Source of the DNA: Bacteroidota bacterium | GTDB lineage: Bacteria; Bacteroidota; Bacteroidia; AKYH767-A; CANKSK01 | Length of the DNA: 5,398 nucleotides | NCBI GenBank assembly: GCA_947485425.1 | Contig: CANKSK010000097.1 | Location: 1-5,398 of the forward strand | Direction of reading: 5' to 3' | Shown here: in pieces, positions 1 through 5,398 of the stretch | Numbering within the stretch: the first letter of the stretch is position 1 | Layout of the letters: each line of letters starts with the position of its first letter | The notes under the pieces: generated by a model | The model's input: the letters and a program-made list of their open reading frames with translations, nothing else | What the model was told of the DNA's origin: nothing | Database searches by the model: none | Program-made: the position numbers and the translations under genes

Positions 1-2
1 CA

Positions 3-149
3 GAAGATCATTTTAATATTGAAGCAAGCTTCAATGTTTTATTGAAAGATTATCAGATAGAAATTCCTAAAATTGTTTTTCAAAATATTGCAGAATCGAT
101 GGAGGTGAAGTTGAATATCAATTACATCCCCTATAAAAAAGATAAGTAG
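3..149 (+). CDS. YceI-like domain protein, C-terminal end only
   Basis: The reading frame is open from the left edge to a TAG at 147-149 and gives 48 residues; the start lies outside the window. The visible part has alternating polar and hydrophobic beta-strand character: a strand ending FNVLLKDYQIEIP, then KIVFQNIAESMEVKLNINY, then a charged tail ending KKDK. A 'DYxIxIPxxVxxxIAExxxVxxxxxY' ending is what I associate with the YceI-like lipid-binding lipocalin-fold domain in Bacteroidota, often periplasmic. That assignment is from memory and rests on under 50 residues. Any signal peptide and most of the fold are missing. The gene converges on the leftward gene ending at 185, so it is a separate transcription unit. 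Another small beta-sandwich protein is possible. Confidence 0.6.
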   Translation, partial: EDHFNIEASFNVLLKDYQIEIPKIVFQNIAESMEVKLNINYIPYKKDK

Positions 150-158
150 ATTTTTTTT
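135..158. terminator. possible weak bidirectional A/T terminator between convergent genes
   Basis: Six A (135-140) and eight T (151-158) flank a ten-base loop and could pair as an A-U stem, with a T-run available for transcripts coming from either side. It straddles the stop of the rightward YceI-like gene and lies just beyond the stop of the leftward gene at 185. It has no G-C core, so it would be weak as an intrinsic terminator. I saw no better hairpin in the 35-base convergent gap. Confidence 0.2.
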
Positions 159-184
159 GAAAGGTGCAGAGATATTCCTTAAGC

Positions 185-835
185 TTATTTTAAATATTCA
201 TTCACTTTTCCTTTGTAGGCATTTGAAAAAAAGAAGCTCAATCGTATTCCTGCTGAAGAATACTTGGGATTCAAATTGCCATATAGGCAAATGCCGGTTC
301 CTACATCAAAAAAAACTTTATAGATGGCTTGAAGCTGACCTTGTATTCCTAGGGTTGTGTAACTATTCTCTTTGGGGTTATTGGTTCCGATGATCACTGA
401 AGGCCCTATAAGTGCCATATAGGTTGTTTTAACACTTTCTAGCTTTTTTCCGAAAGATGCGTGAAAGTCGAATAAAATTCTGTCATAATAAACGGGAAAA
501 AGTCCATGGAGTTCTTTGCTGCGCATGATTCCCAATTGGTAATAATGTCCTTTGATATTAAAATGATAATCGATGCCAAAATTGCCATCCAAGCGTTTGA
601 TGCCATTTCCACTTATCCCAGCACCCGCGAGGAAATAACTGTGTTTGGTTTTATACTTTGCATTACCCAAAATGAGTTCTTCAGGAAGGTGAAAGCCCAG
701 GGTGTCTTCAGGGTTAATGATCTGCTTCTTCTTTTTCTGTGCAAAAGATTCCCGGGGAATCGCCGACAGAAAAAGAAGAAAGCAGAAAAAAACAAGGGCT
801 TTCACTCGAATCTGATATGTGGAATATACGCGCAT
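185..835 (-). CDS. secreted, probable outer-membrane beta-barrel protein of unknown function
   Basis: This 216-residue protein is not a family I recognise by name. Residues 11-32 form a signal peptide: Lys12, a hydrophobic core at about 13-25, and SFA|Q as the likely signal peptidase I site after Ala32. The mature protein opens with four lysines (34-37). It then shows about eight alternating amphipathic stretches rich in aromatics and glycine (about 67-75, 85-92, 98-105, 119-131, 137-150, 160-174, 175-186 and 193-203). That count suits a small eight-stranded outer-membrane barrel; this is an inference from pattern. No lipobox is seen. The ATG at 833-835 is only 3 bases after the fumC stop, so translation is probably coupled. 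A GTG at codon 11 (803-805) would give a more typical short signal-peptide n-region and is a real alternative start. The gene is last in its run. Confidence 0.75.
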   Translation of the reverse strand: MRVYSTYQIRVKALVFFCFLLFLSAIPRESFAQKKKKQIINPEDTLGFHLPEELILGNAKYKTKHSYFLAGAGISGNGIKRLDGNFGIDYHFNIKGHYYQLGIMRSKELHGLFPVYYDRILFDFHASFGKKLESVKTTYMALIGPSVIIGTNNPKENSYTTLGIQGQLQAIYKVFFDVGTGICLYGNLNPKYSSAGIRLSFFFSNAYKGKVNEYLK

Positions 836-838
836 GTG

Positions 839-2230
839 TTAAATAGAGCCTACCATTTCTTCGGGTTTAACCCATTCGCTAAATTGCTCTGAGGTCAGCA
901 AGCCTAGCTCAATGGCTGCTTCACGAAGGGTTTTGTTTTCTTTGTGAGCCTTTTTTGCAATTTTTGCTGCATTTTCGTAACCGATATGCGTGTTCAGTGC
1001 GGTAACCAACATCAAAGAATTTTCAAGGTTTTTATCAATAAATTCTCTGTTGGGTTCAATGCCAACAGCACAATGTTCATTAAATGAATTGCAGGCATCT
1101 CCGATTAAATTCGCTGACATCAGCAGATTATATATCATGACAGGCTTGAAAACATTGAGTTCAAAATGTCCATTCATTCCGCCAACAGAAATGGCTACAT
1201 CATTTCCCATTACCTGGGCGCAAACCATCGTCATCGCTTCTGACTGTGTAGGGTTTACTTTTCCGGGCATGATAGAGGAGCCGGGTTCATTTTCCGGAAT
1301 AAAAATTTCACCAATTCCACAGCGAGGACCCGAGGCAAGAAGCCTGATGTCATTGGCAATTTTCATTAAGCTGACGGCAAGCGTTTTTAAGGCACCTGAG
1401 CAGGATACAATGGCATCATGTGCAGCAAGGGATTCAAATTTATTTTCGGCAGTGATAAAAGGATGCCCGGTAAGTTCACTTATTTTAGCTGCAACCAAAA
1501 CATCATATCCTTTGGGTACATTGAGCCCTGTTCCTACTGCCGAACCACCCAAGGCCAGTTCAGAAAGATGTGTCAGGCTGTTTTTTAAGGTCCGAATTCC
1601 ATGGGTCAGCTGTGAAACATATCCTGAAAATTCTTGTCCTAAAGTCAAAGGTGTGGCATCCATCAAATGCGTGCGTCCTATTTTTACGATGGTATTGAAT
1701 GCTTCGGCTTTTTTAGCAAGGGTATCACGCAGCAGTTCTACATTGGGAATGCAATGTTCAACAATTACCCGATAGGCTGCAATATGCATTGCTGTTGGGA
1801 AGGTGTCGTTTGAAGATTGCGATTTATTGACATCATCATTGGGGTGAATACTCTTTTTTTCATCCATTAAGGATCCACCTGCTAACACATGGGCACGATT
1901 TGCAATTACCTCATTCAAGTTCATGTTGGATTGGGTTCCTGATCCGGTTTGCCATACCACAAGAGGAAACTGATCATCTAATTTTCCTGCTAAAATTTCC
2001 TCGCAAACGGTTGCTATAGCATCCATTTTTTCTTTCGGCAGTACGCCTAGCTCATTGTTGGCTTGTGCTGCAGCCTTCTTTAAAATAGCAAATGCCTTGA
2101 TGATTTCATCAGGCATTTTTTGTCCTCCTATTTTGAAGTTGTTTCTTGAACGCTGGGTTTGTGCTCCCCAGTATTTCTCTGATGGTACCTCTACAGGTCC
2201 CATGGTGTCTTTTTCAATTCTGTATTCCAT
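839..2230 (-). CDS. fumC: fumarate hydratase, class II (FumC)
   Basis: The enzyme reversibly hydrates fumarate to L-malate in the cytosolic TCA cycle and is the iron-independent, homotetrameric class II type. At 463 residues it is full length (E. coli FumC is 467). Superfamily motifs are intact and in order: GSGTQSN at 96-102, HPNDDVN at 129-135, SSND at 139-142, [16 protein letters not shown] at 185-200 and the signature [11 protein letters not shown] at 317-327. His188, Ser318, Lys324 and Asn326 fall at the same numbers as the E. coli catalytic and binding residues. The related lyases (aspartase, argininosuccinate lyase, adenylosuccinate lyase) fit less well, because HPNDDVN with [12 protein letters not shown] is fumarase-like; aspartase is the main alternative. 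The ATG start gives the expected N-terminus ([16 protein letters not shown]). It lies 33 bases after nadD with an A-rich leader and no clear Shine-Dalgarno sequence. I saw no good promoter in that gap. Confidence 0.97.
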   Translation of the reverse strand: MEYRIEKDTMGPVEVPSEKYWGAQTQRSRNNFKIGGQKMPDEIIKAFAILKKAAAQANNELGVLPKEKMDAIATVCEEILAGKLDDQFPLVVWQTGSGTQSNMNLNEVIANRAHVLAGGSLMDEKKSIHPNDDVNKSQSSNDTFPTAMHIAAYRVIVEHCIPNVELLRDTLAKKAEAFNTIVKIGRTHLMDATPLTLGQEFSGYVSQLTHGIRTLKNSLTHLSELALGGSAVGTGLNVPKGYDVLVAAKISELTGHPFITAENKFESLAAHDAIVSCSGALKTLAVSLMKIANDIRLLASGPRCGIGEIFIPENEPGSSIMPGKVNPTQSEAMTMVCAQVMGNDVAISVGGMNGHFELNVFKPVMIYNLLMSANLIGDACNSFNEHCAVGIEPNREFIDKNLENSLMLVTALNTHIGYENAAKIAKKAHKENKTLREAAIELGLLTSEQFSEWVKPEEMVGSI

Positions 2231-2263
2231 CGTACTTTTTTTTAAATGAATGATATGTGAATT

Positions 2264-2845
2264 TTACTTTTCATAATAATGCATTTCACGGATATATTGA
2301 TGCACATTTTGTGGCAGCATATACCGAATATCTTTTTTGTTTTTGATAGCCTCTCGGATAAAGCTAGAAGAAATTTCCATAATGGTGGTATCGGTTATTT
2401 TTATTCTGGGGTGTTTGCTTTCTTCTATGTTCTTTAAATCGATGCCTGCCCGAGGATACACATATATGTCATGATTTTCAATAATCATTTCATAATTTTT
2501 CCATTTGCTAAATCCAGATAAATTGTCTGCACCCATAATGAGTGAAAATTCATCATTTGGAAATTTTTCCTGCAAATAGGTTAAGGTATGAATGGTATAA
2601 GAGGGCTTTGGTAAATCAAACTCAATGTTCGAAGCTTTGATGTTGTTATTGTCTTCTAAAGCAATTCTTACCAACTGCAGTCTTTTTAAATCCTGCAACA
2701 ATGTTTTTTTTTCTTTGAAAGGATTATGAGGAGAGATAACGAGCCAAATTTTTTCGAGATCCGTATACTCAGACATGTAGGAGGCAATAACCAAATGCCC
2801 GATATGTATGGGATTGAATGATCCGAAAAATAATCCTATTTTCAT
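2264..2845 (-). CDS. nadD: nicotinate-nucleotide adenylyltransferase (NadD)
   Basis: NadD joins ATP and nicotinate mononucleotide to give deamido-NAD and pyrophosphate, the penultimate step of NAD synthesis, in the cytosol. The 193-residue length is typical. The nucleotidyltransferase fold is marked by GSFNPIHIGH at residues 8-17 (the GxFxPxHxGH ATP-binding motif with His14 and His17), MGADN at 104-108 in the nicotinate-nucleotide binding region, and ISSSFIR at 158-164, the C-terminal ISSTxIR motif. The C-terminal PQNVHQYI is also usual. Phosphopantetheine adenylyltransferase (CoaD) shares the first motif but is shorter and lacks the MGADN and late ISSSFIR arrangement. The ATG overlaps the gmk stop by four bases (ATGA), so ribosomes finishing gmk probably re-initiate here. 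Confidence 0.95.
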   Translation of the reverse strand: MKIGLFFGSFNPIHIGHLVIASYMSEYTDLEKIWLVISPHNPFKEKKTLLQDLKRLQLVRIALEDNNNIKASNIEFDLPKPSYTIHTLTYLQEKFPNDEFSLIMGADNLSGFSKWKNYEMIIENHDIYVYPRAGIDLKNIEESKHPRIKITDTTIMEISSSFIREAIKNKKDIRYMLPQNVHQYIREMHYYEK

Positions 2846-3417
2846 TTTTCAATAAATTTTTCAACGAGATTTTGAGCTTCTCGCAAGCTTTCATCAAGGT
2901 CTTTATTGATAATGACCTTGTCAAAATGGTTATGGTATGTTAATTCCAATTCCGCTTTTTTCAGGCGGTTCATCAAATCGCTTTGGGTTTCAGTGGCTCT
3001 TGATTTGAGCCTTTTTTTCAGGTCTTCAATAGATGGAGGCATTACAAAAACAGCAAGAAGAGAAGGACCAAAAAGTTTTTTTATTTTTAAACCCCCTTCT
3101 ACATCTACATCAAAAATAACATATTTTCCAAGGCTTGCTATTCTATTGATTTCTGATTTTAACGTACCATAAAATCCACTTTCATAGACTTCTTCCCATT
3201 CAATAAATTCGTCTTGTTCAATTTTTTTCTTAAATTCTTCAAGGTCTAAAAAATAGTAATCCTTACCATCGGTTTCGTTGCTTCTTTTTTTTCTTGTGGT
3301 AGCAGAAACAGAAAAAGAAAATTGTGAATTTATTTCAAGCAGATGATGCACAATGGTTGTTTTGCCGGATCCAGAGGGTCCACAAAATAGGATTAATTTA
3401 TTTTCATTTTCAATCAT
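2842..3417 (-). CDS. gmk: guanylate kinase (Gmk)
   Basis: Gmk phosphorylates GMP (and dGMP) to GDP with ATP, the essential step between guanine monophosphates and nucleic-acid precursors. The 191 residues match the bacterial family. The P-loop is GPSGSGKT at 13-20. The GMP-binding part follows as SVSATTR (36-42) with Ser38, Arg42, Arg45 and Tyr54 (DYYF), Glu73 in FIEWEE, and the YGT motif at 83-85. Asp103 lies in the IFDVDVEGG strand, and the lid region carries KSRATET at 138-144. All expected ligand residues appear present. The gene starts at ATG 3415-3417, 35 bases after yicC, and ends in an ATGA overlap with nadD. An eight-codon reading frame ends across its start codon (see findings). Weak Shine-Dalgarno context fits Bacteroidota. 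Confidence 0.97.
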   Translation of the reverse strand: MIENENKLILFCGPSGSGKTTIVHHLLEINSQFSFSVSATTRKKRSNETDGKDYYFLDLEEFKKKIEQDEFIEWEEVYESGFYGTLKSEINRIASLGKYVIFDVDVEGGLKIKKLFGPSLLAVFVMPPSIEDLKKRLKSRATETQSDLMNRLKKAELELTYHNHFDKVIINKDLDESLREAQNLVEKFIEK

Positions 3418-3452
3418 ATGGAGGAATAAATAGCTTTCATTTTTTTAAATGA

Positions 3453-4322
3453 TCAAAGGACATTTAGCAATTGTTCTTTGATTTTTTCGAGTTCATCTTT
3501 CATTTGAACGACTCTTTTTTGCATATCGGCATGATTTGCTTTTGAACCAATGGTATTGATTTCTCTGCCAATTTCTTGGGAAATAAAACCTAATTTTCTT
3601 CCATTGGAAAGGGATTCATTCATCGTATCGATAAAAAATCCGCAATGGCTTCTCAATCTTACCTTTTCTTCTGTGATATCGATTTTTTCAAGATAATAAA
3701 TCATTTCTTGTTCAAATCTATTCTTGTCAATATTCTCAGGTTTAATCAATTCATGAAGATGATCTTTTATTCTTGATTGCGTTTGTTGCATTCTTTGTTC
3801 TTCAAAAACTTCAACCTCCGAAAGCAACTGAAGGATATATTCTATCCGCATCAGTAAGTCTTTTTCTAAATTTTTTCCTTCTTTTTTTCTAAAACCGTCA
3901 AAATCAGCAATCGCAGTTTTAATGGTTTTGGTGATCAGTGCCCATTCAGATTCGTCGGCCTCTTGTTTGTTAGACACCACAATTTCAGGCATTTTCAAAA
4001 CCATTTCAAGAATATTGGCATCCGATTTTAATTCTGTAGAGATTGCGAACAATTCATCATAATAAAATTTTACCAGATCCCTGTTTATGGAAAAGTTTTT
4101 TTGTTCTTTGGTAAATTCATAATAAATGCTGACATCAACTTTCCCTCTTTCCAATTCTTTGGCCAATTCAGAGCGGATTTCGGTTTCCTTTTCGCGATAA
4201 GGTCCCGGTACTTTTATATTTAAATCAAAAGCTTTGCTGTTGAGGGAGCGTATCTGAACGGTTAAAATTTTATCGGCTAATTCTTCAGTCGCTTTCCCGA
4301 ATCCGGTCATTGATTTAATCAT
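3453..4322 (-). CDS. yicC: YicC/YloC family endoribonuclease
   Basis: YicC-family proteins are metal-dependent endoribonucleases; in E. coli YicC has been linked to turnover of the small RNA RyhB. The 289-residue length fits the family (E. coli YicC 287). The N-terminus MIKSMTGFGKA is the family hallmark and fixes the ATG start. A conserved RKKEGKNLEKDL stretch lies at 145-156. The C-terminal domain (once DUF1732) has DITEEKVRLRSH at 215-226 and GRKLGFISQEIGREINTIGSKAN at 241-263, followed by a charged helical tail. The middle (about 150-200) is strongly helical and may be coiled coil. In Bacillus the homologue yloC is also close to gmk, so the yicC-gmk link is widespread. It is 63 bases downstream of the transporter. 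The leader is A/T-rich without a clear Shine-Dalgarno sequence; TATATTG (4342-4348, minus strand) resembles a -7 box only partly and has no -33 partner. Confidence 0.95.
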   Translation of the reverse strand: MIKSMTGFGKATEELADKILTVQIRSLNSKAFDLNIKVPGPYREKETEIRSELAKELERGKVDVSIYYEFTKEQKNFSINRDLVKFYYDELFAISTELKSDANILEMVLKMPEIVVSNKQEADESEWALITKTIKTAIADFDGFRKKEGKNLEKDLLMRIEYILQLLSEVEVFEEQRMQQTQSRIKDHLHELIKPENIDKNRFEQEMIYYLEKIDITEEKVRLRSHCGFFIDTMNESLSNGRKLGFISQEIGREINTIGSKANHADMQKRVVQMKDELEKIKEQLLNVL

Positions 4323-4385
4323 GGCAATTGGTATGTGTTTTCAATATAAAATAGATGCCTTTAGGGCTTTTTGCTTGTTTTTTTG

Positions 4386-5285
4386 TTAGGCAGGAATTGA
4401 TTTTTTTCCTGAACTGACAAGATAAACCCCTGCAAATATAAGTAAAGCTGAAACGATTTTTAGAAAACTTAAATGATCTTGATTGTAAAATAATGCAAAC
4501 ATGGTGGCAACAAGGGGTTGCAGATAAATATAAATGCTTACAATGGAAGGATCCATGGTTTGCAAGGCGATGGTATTCAAGAGGTAGGCAATGCAGGTCG
4601 TTCCGATCACCACATAGAGGATGGCCAACCAGATACTAGAGGGTATTTGCTGCCATTGTATCGCTCCAAATTCTTCGTATCCAAAGGGGATTACAAAGAA
4701 GAAGCCCGCTAAAAATACCCATTTCATGATGTTAAGGGGATGATATTTAGACATGAGCGGCTTTACAATAACCAAAAAGATGCCATACGACAAGGCATTG
4801 AGAAAAACATATATATCTCCTCGAAAGGTATCTGAATTGAAGGAAATCGTCTTGCCCAATGCAAGCAAGAAAACGGCACCACAAGCTCCAAGCAGAATGC
4901 CGATAATTTTTTTTGAGGTGACCTTTTCTTTAATAAATACCGCTGCCGCTATCAAGACCAAAATGGGTGTTGCTGTCATGATGATGGAGGCATTAATGGG
5001 TGTGGTAAGGGCCAGGCCCTTAAAAAACAATATCTGGTTGATGGCTACCCCACTCAGTCCGCAGCAGATGAGAAGAAAGATGTCTTTGCGTTCTGCTTTT
5101 TCTCTCTTAAAAAAGGGTGCCAAAGCAAAAAACAAAAGGGTGGTTACCAAAACCCGAAGCAAAATAAATCCGGTAGGTAAAATATAGGCAGGCATCACCA
5201 TCTTCGCAATCAGGAAATTTGCGCCATAAATAAAGTTGACTAAAAACAAGAAAAAATGAGATCGTATTGCTTTGCCGTTTGTCAA
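4386..5285 (-). CDS. EamA-domain drug/metabolite (DMT) superfamily transporter
   Basis: This is an inner-membrane protein of 299 residues with about ten helices (roughly 9-28, 36-57, 69-90, 96-117, 124-143, 156-174, 186-203, 216-237, 246-267, 273-291). They form two EamA repeats of five helices (about 10-142 and 156-292). The family pattern 'PINASIIMTATPIL...FIKEKVTSKKIIGILLGACG' in helices 4-5 has an echo in the second half. Family members are mostly exporters of amino acids, metabolites or toxic compounds; substrate cannot be told from sequence. The start shown is TTG (5283-5285), the only NTG codon between the upstream in-frame TAA and the first membrane helix; the next in-frame Met is residue 29, inside or after helix 1. 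The AAGAAG just upstream is at most a weak ribosome site. It is the first gene of the leftward run; 63 bases separate it from yicC, so co-transcription is plausible but unproven. Confidence 0.9.
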   Translation of the reverse strand: MTNGKAIRSHFFLFLVNFIYGANFLIAKMVMPAYILPTGFILLRVLVTTLLFFALAPFFKREKAERKDIFLLICCGLSGVAINQILFFKGLALTTPINASIIMTATPILVLIAAAVFIKEKVTSKKIIGILLGACGAVFLLALGKTISFNSDTFRGDIYVFLNALSYGIFLVIVKPLMSKYHPLNIMKWVFLAGFFFVIPFGYEEFGAIQWQQIPSSIWLAILYVVIGTTCIAYLLNTIALQTMDPSIVSIYIYLQPLVATMFALFYNQDHLSFLKIVSALLIFAGVYLVSSGKKSIPA

Positions 5286-5308
5286 GGTTTTCTTCTTTTA
5301 TATCTTTT
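5278..5308 (+). promoter_or_regulatory. candidate divergent Bacteroidota promoter
   Basis: On the plus strand TTTG (5278-5281) is followed after 19 bases by TATCTTTT (5301-5308), seven of eight positions of TAnnTTTG. The spacing matches the -33/-7 arrangement known in Bacteroides. It would start transcription rightward shortly after 5310, just before an ATG at 5326. The -33 box overlaps the first two codons of the transporter gene. Chance is a real alternative. Confidence 0.3.
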
Positions 5309-5398
5309 TGGGATAGGGCTTGAGGATGCGCTATTTACTACTTTTTTCGCTATTGGGCTCAAAAAGAAGTGGGCAAAGATACATTTAAAACCTATGAA
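5286..5398. other. 113-base region upstream of the transporter; possible start of a rightward gene
   Basis: No complete gene is seen here. A plus-strand ATG at 5326 opens MRYLLLFSLLG, like the start of a signal peptide, but that frame stops at 5386-5388 after 20 residues. The frame one base along (codons beginning 5324, 5327 and so on) is open from 5324 to the window end and ends WAQKEVGKDTFKTYE, which looks like a signal cleavage site and mature N-terminus. Loss of one base between them would join the two. Whether this is a real gene, a broken one or chance cannot be settled from 73 bases. Confidence 0.3.
5374..5381 (-). promoter_or_regulatory. candidate Bacteroidota -7 box for the transporter gene
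   Basis: On the minus strand these bases read TATCTTTG, an exact match to the Bacteroidota -7 consensus TAnnTTTG. A transcript from it would give the transporter gene a leader of roughly 80 bases. The matching -33 (TTTG) element would sit at or past the right edge of the window, so it cannot be seen. An exact eight-base degenerate match can occur by chance in AT-rich DNA, and the same bases are open reading frame on the other strand. Confidence 0.35.

Noticed and set aside
21..32. Perfect inverted repeat GAAGC-AA-GCTTC
   Set aside because: It lies within the coding part of the YceI-like gene, is short, and has a two-base spacer too small for an RNA loop. Likely chance.
157..393. Plus-strand 78-codon open frame at the convergent junction
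   Set aside because: Mostly antisense to the 3' half of the envelope-protein gene, with no recognisable domain or start signal.
506..892. Plus-strand open frame overlapping the envelope-protein gene and the fumC 3' end
   Set aside because: It is antisense to two better-supported genes, and its composition reflects the lysine-rich and signal-peptide codons on the other strand.
990..1775. A 261-codon open frame on the plus strand inside fumC
   Set aside because: It lies wholly antisense to a fumarase with all catalytic motifs intact. Its translation has no recognisable domain and reads like the mirror of a conserved gene.
4354..4385. GCC/GGC mini-hairpin followed by T-runs between the transporter and yicC, terminator-like on the plus strand
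   Set aside because: The stem is only three base pairs, and the T-run follows it on the plus strand, where no gene needs terminating. On the minus strand it is an A-rich leader for yicC.
4753..5187. Plus-strand 144-codon open frame inside the transporter gene
   Set aside because: Antisense to a clear ten-helix EamA protein. It has no domain, signal or promoter of its own.

Overview
The window looks like ordinary, gene-dense chromosome from an AT-rich member of the Bacteroidota. Four things point there: the leftward order yicC-gmk-nadD, starts with A-rich leaders and no clear Shine-Dalgarno sequence, a short secreted beta-barrel-like protein with an Ala|Gln signal cleavage site, and possible TAnnTTTG-type (-7) promoter boxes at the right end. 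Genus cannot be read from the sequence. I saw no rRNA, tRNA, CRISPR, insertion sequence, phage or plasmid hallmark.

Layout. The left edge (3-149, + strand) holds the last 48 codons of a YceI-like protein. It converges on a leftward run of six genes that fills almost all the rest. In transcription order (right to left) these are: a ten-helix EamA/DMT transporter (4386-5285, TTG start), the YicC-type endoribonuclease (3453-4322), guanylate kinase gmk (2842-3417), nicotinate-nucleotide adenylyltransferase nadD (2264-2845), class II fumarase fumC (839-2230) and a secreted, probably outer-membrane beta-barrel protein of unknown function (185-835). Gaps in that order are 63, 35, -4 (ATGA overlap), 33 and 3 bases, so one or more polycistronic transcripts are likely. 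The last 113 bases (5286-5398) hold promoter-like boxes on both strands and perhaps the start of a rightward gene.

The genes do not form one pathway. They combine RNA turnover (YicC), GMP to GDP (Gmk), NAD synthesis (NadD) and fumarate to malate in the TCA cycle (FumC), flanked by a metabolite-type transporter and an envelope protein. This is core metabolism grouped by co-transcription. I found no convincing undescribed system. The points most worth a second look are the possible frameshifted or divergent gene start at the right edge, the TTG start of the transporter, an eight-codon reading frame that ends inside the gmk start codon, and the tight pairing of an unknown envelope protein with fumC.
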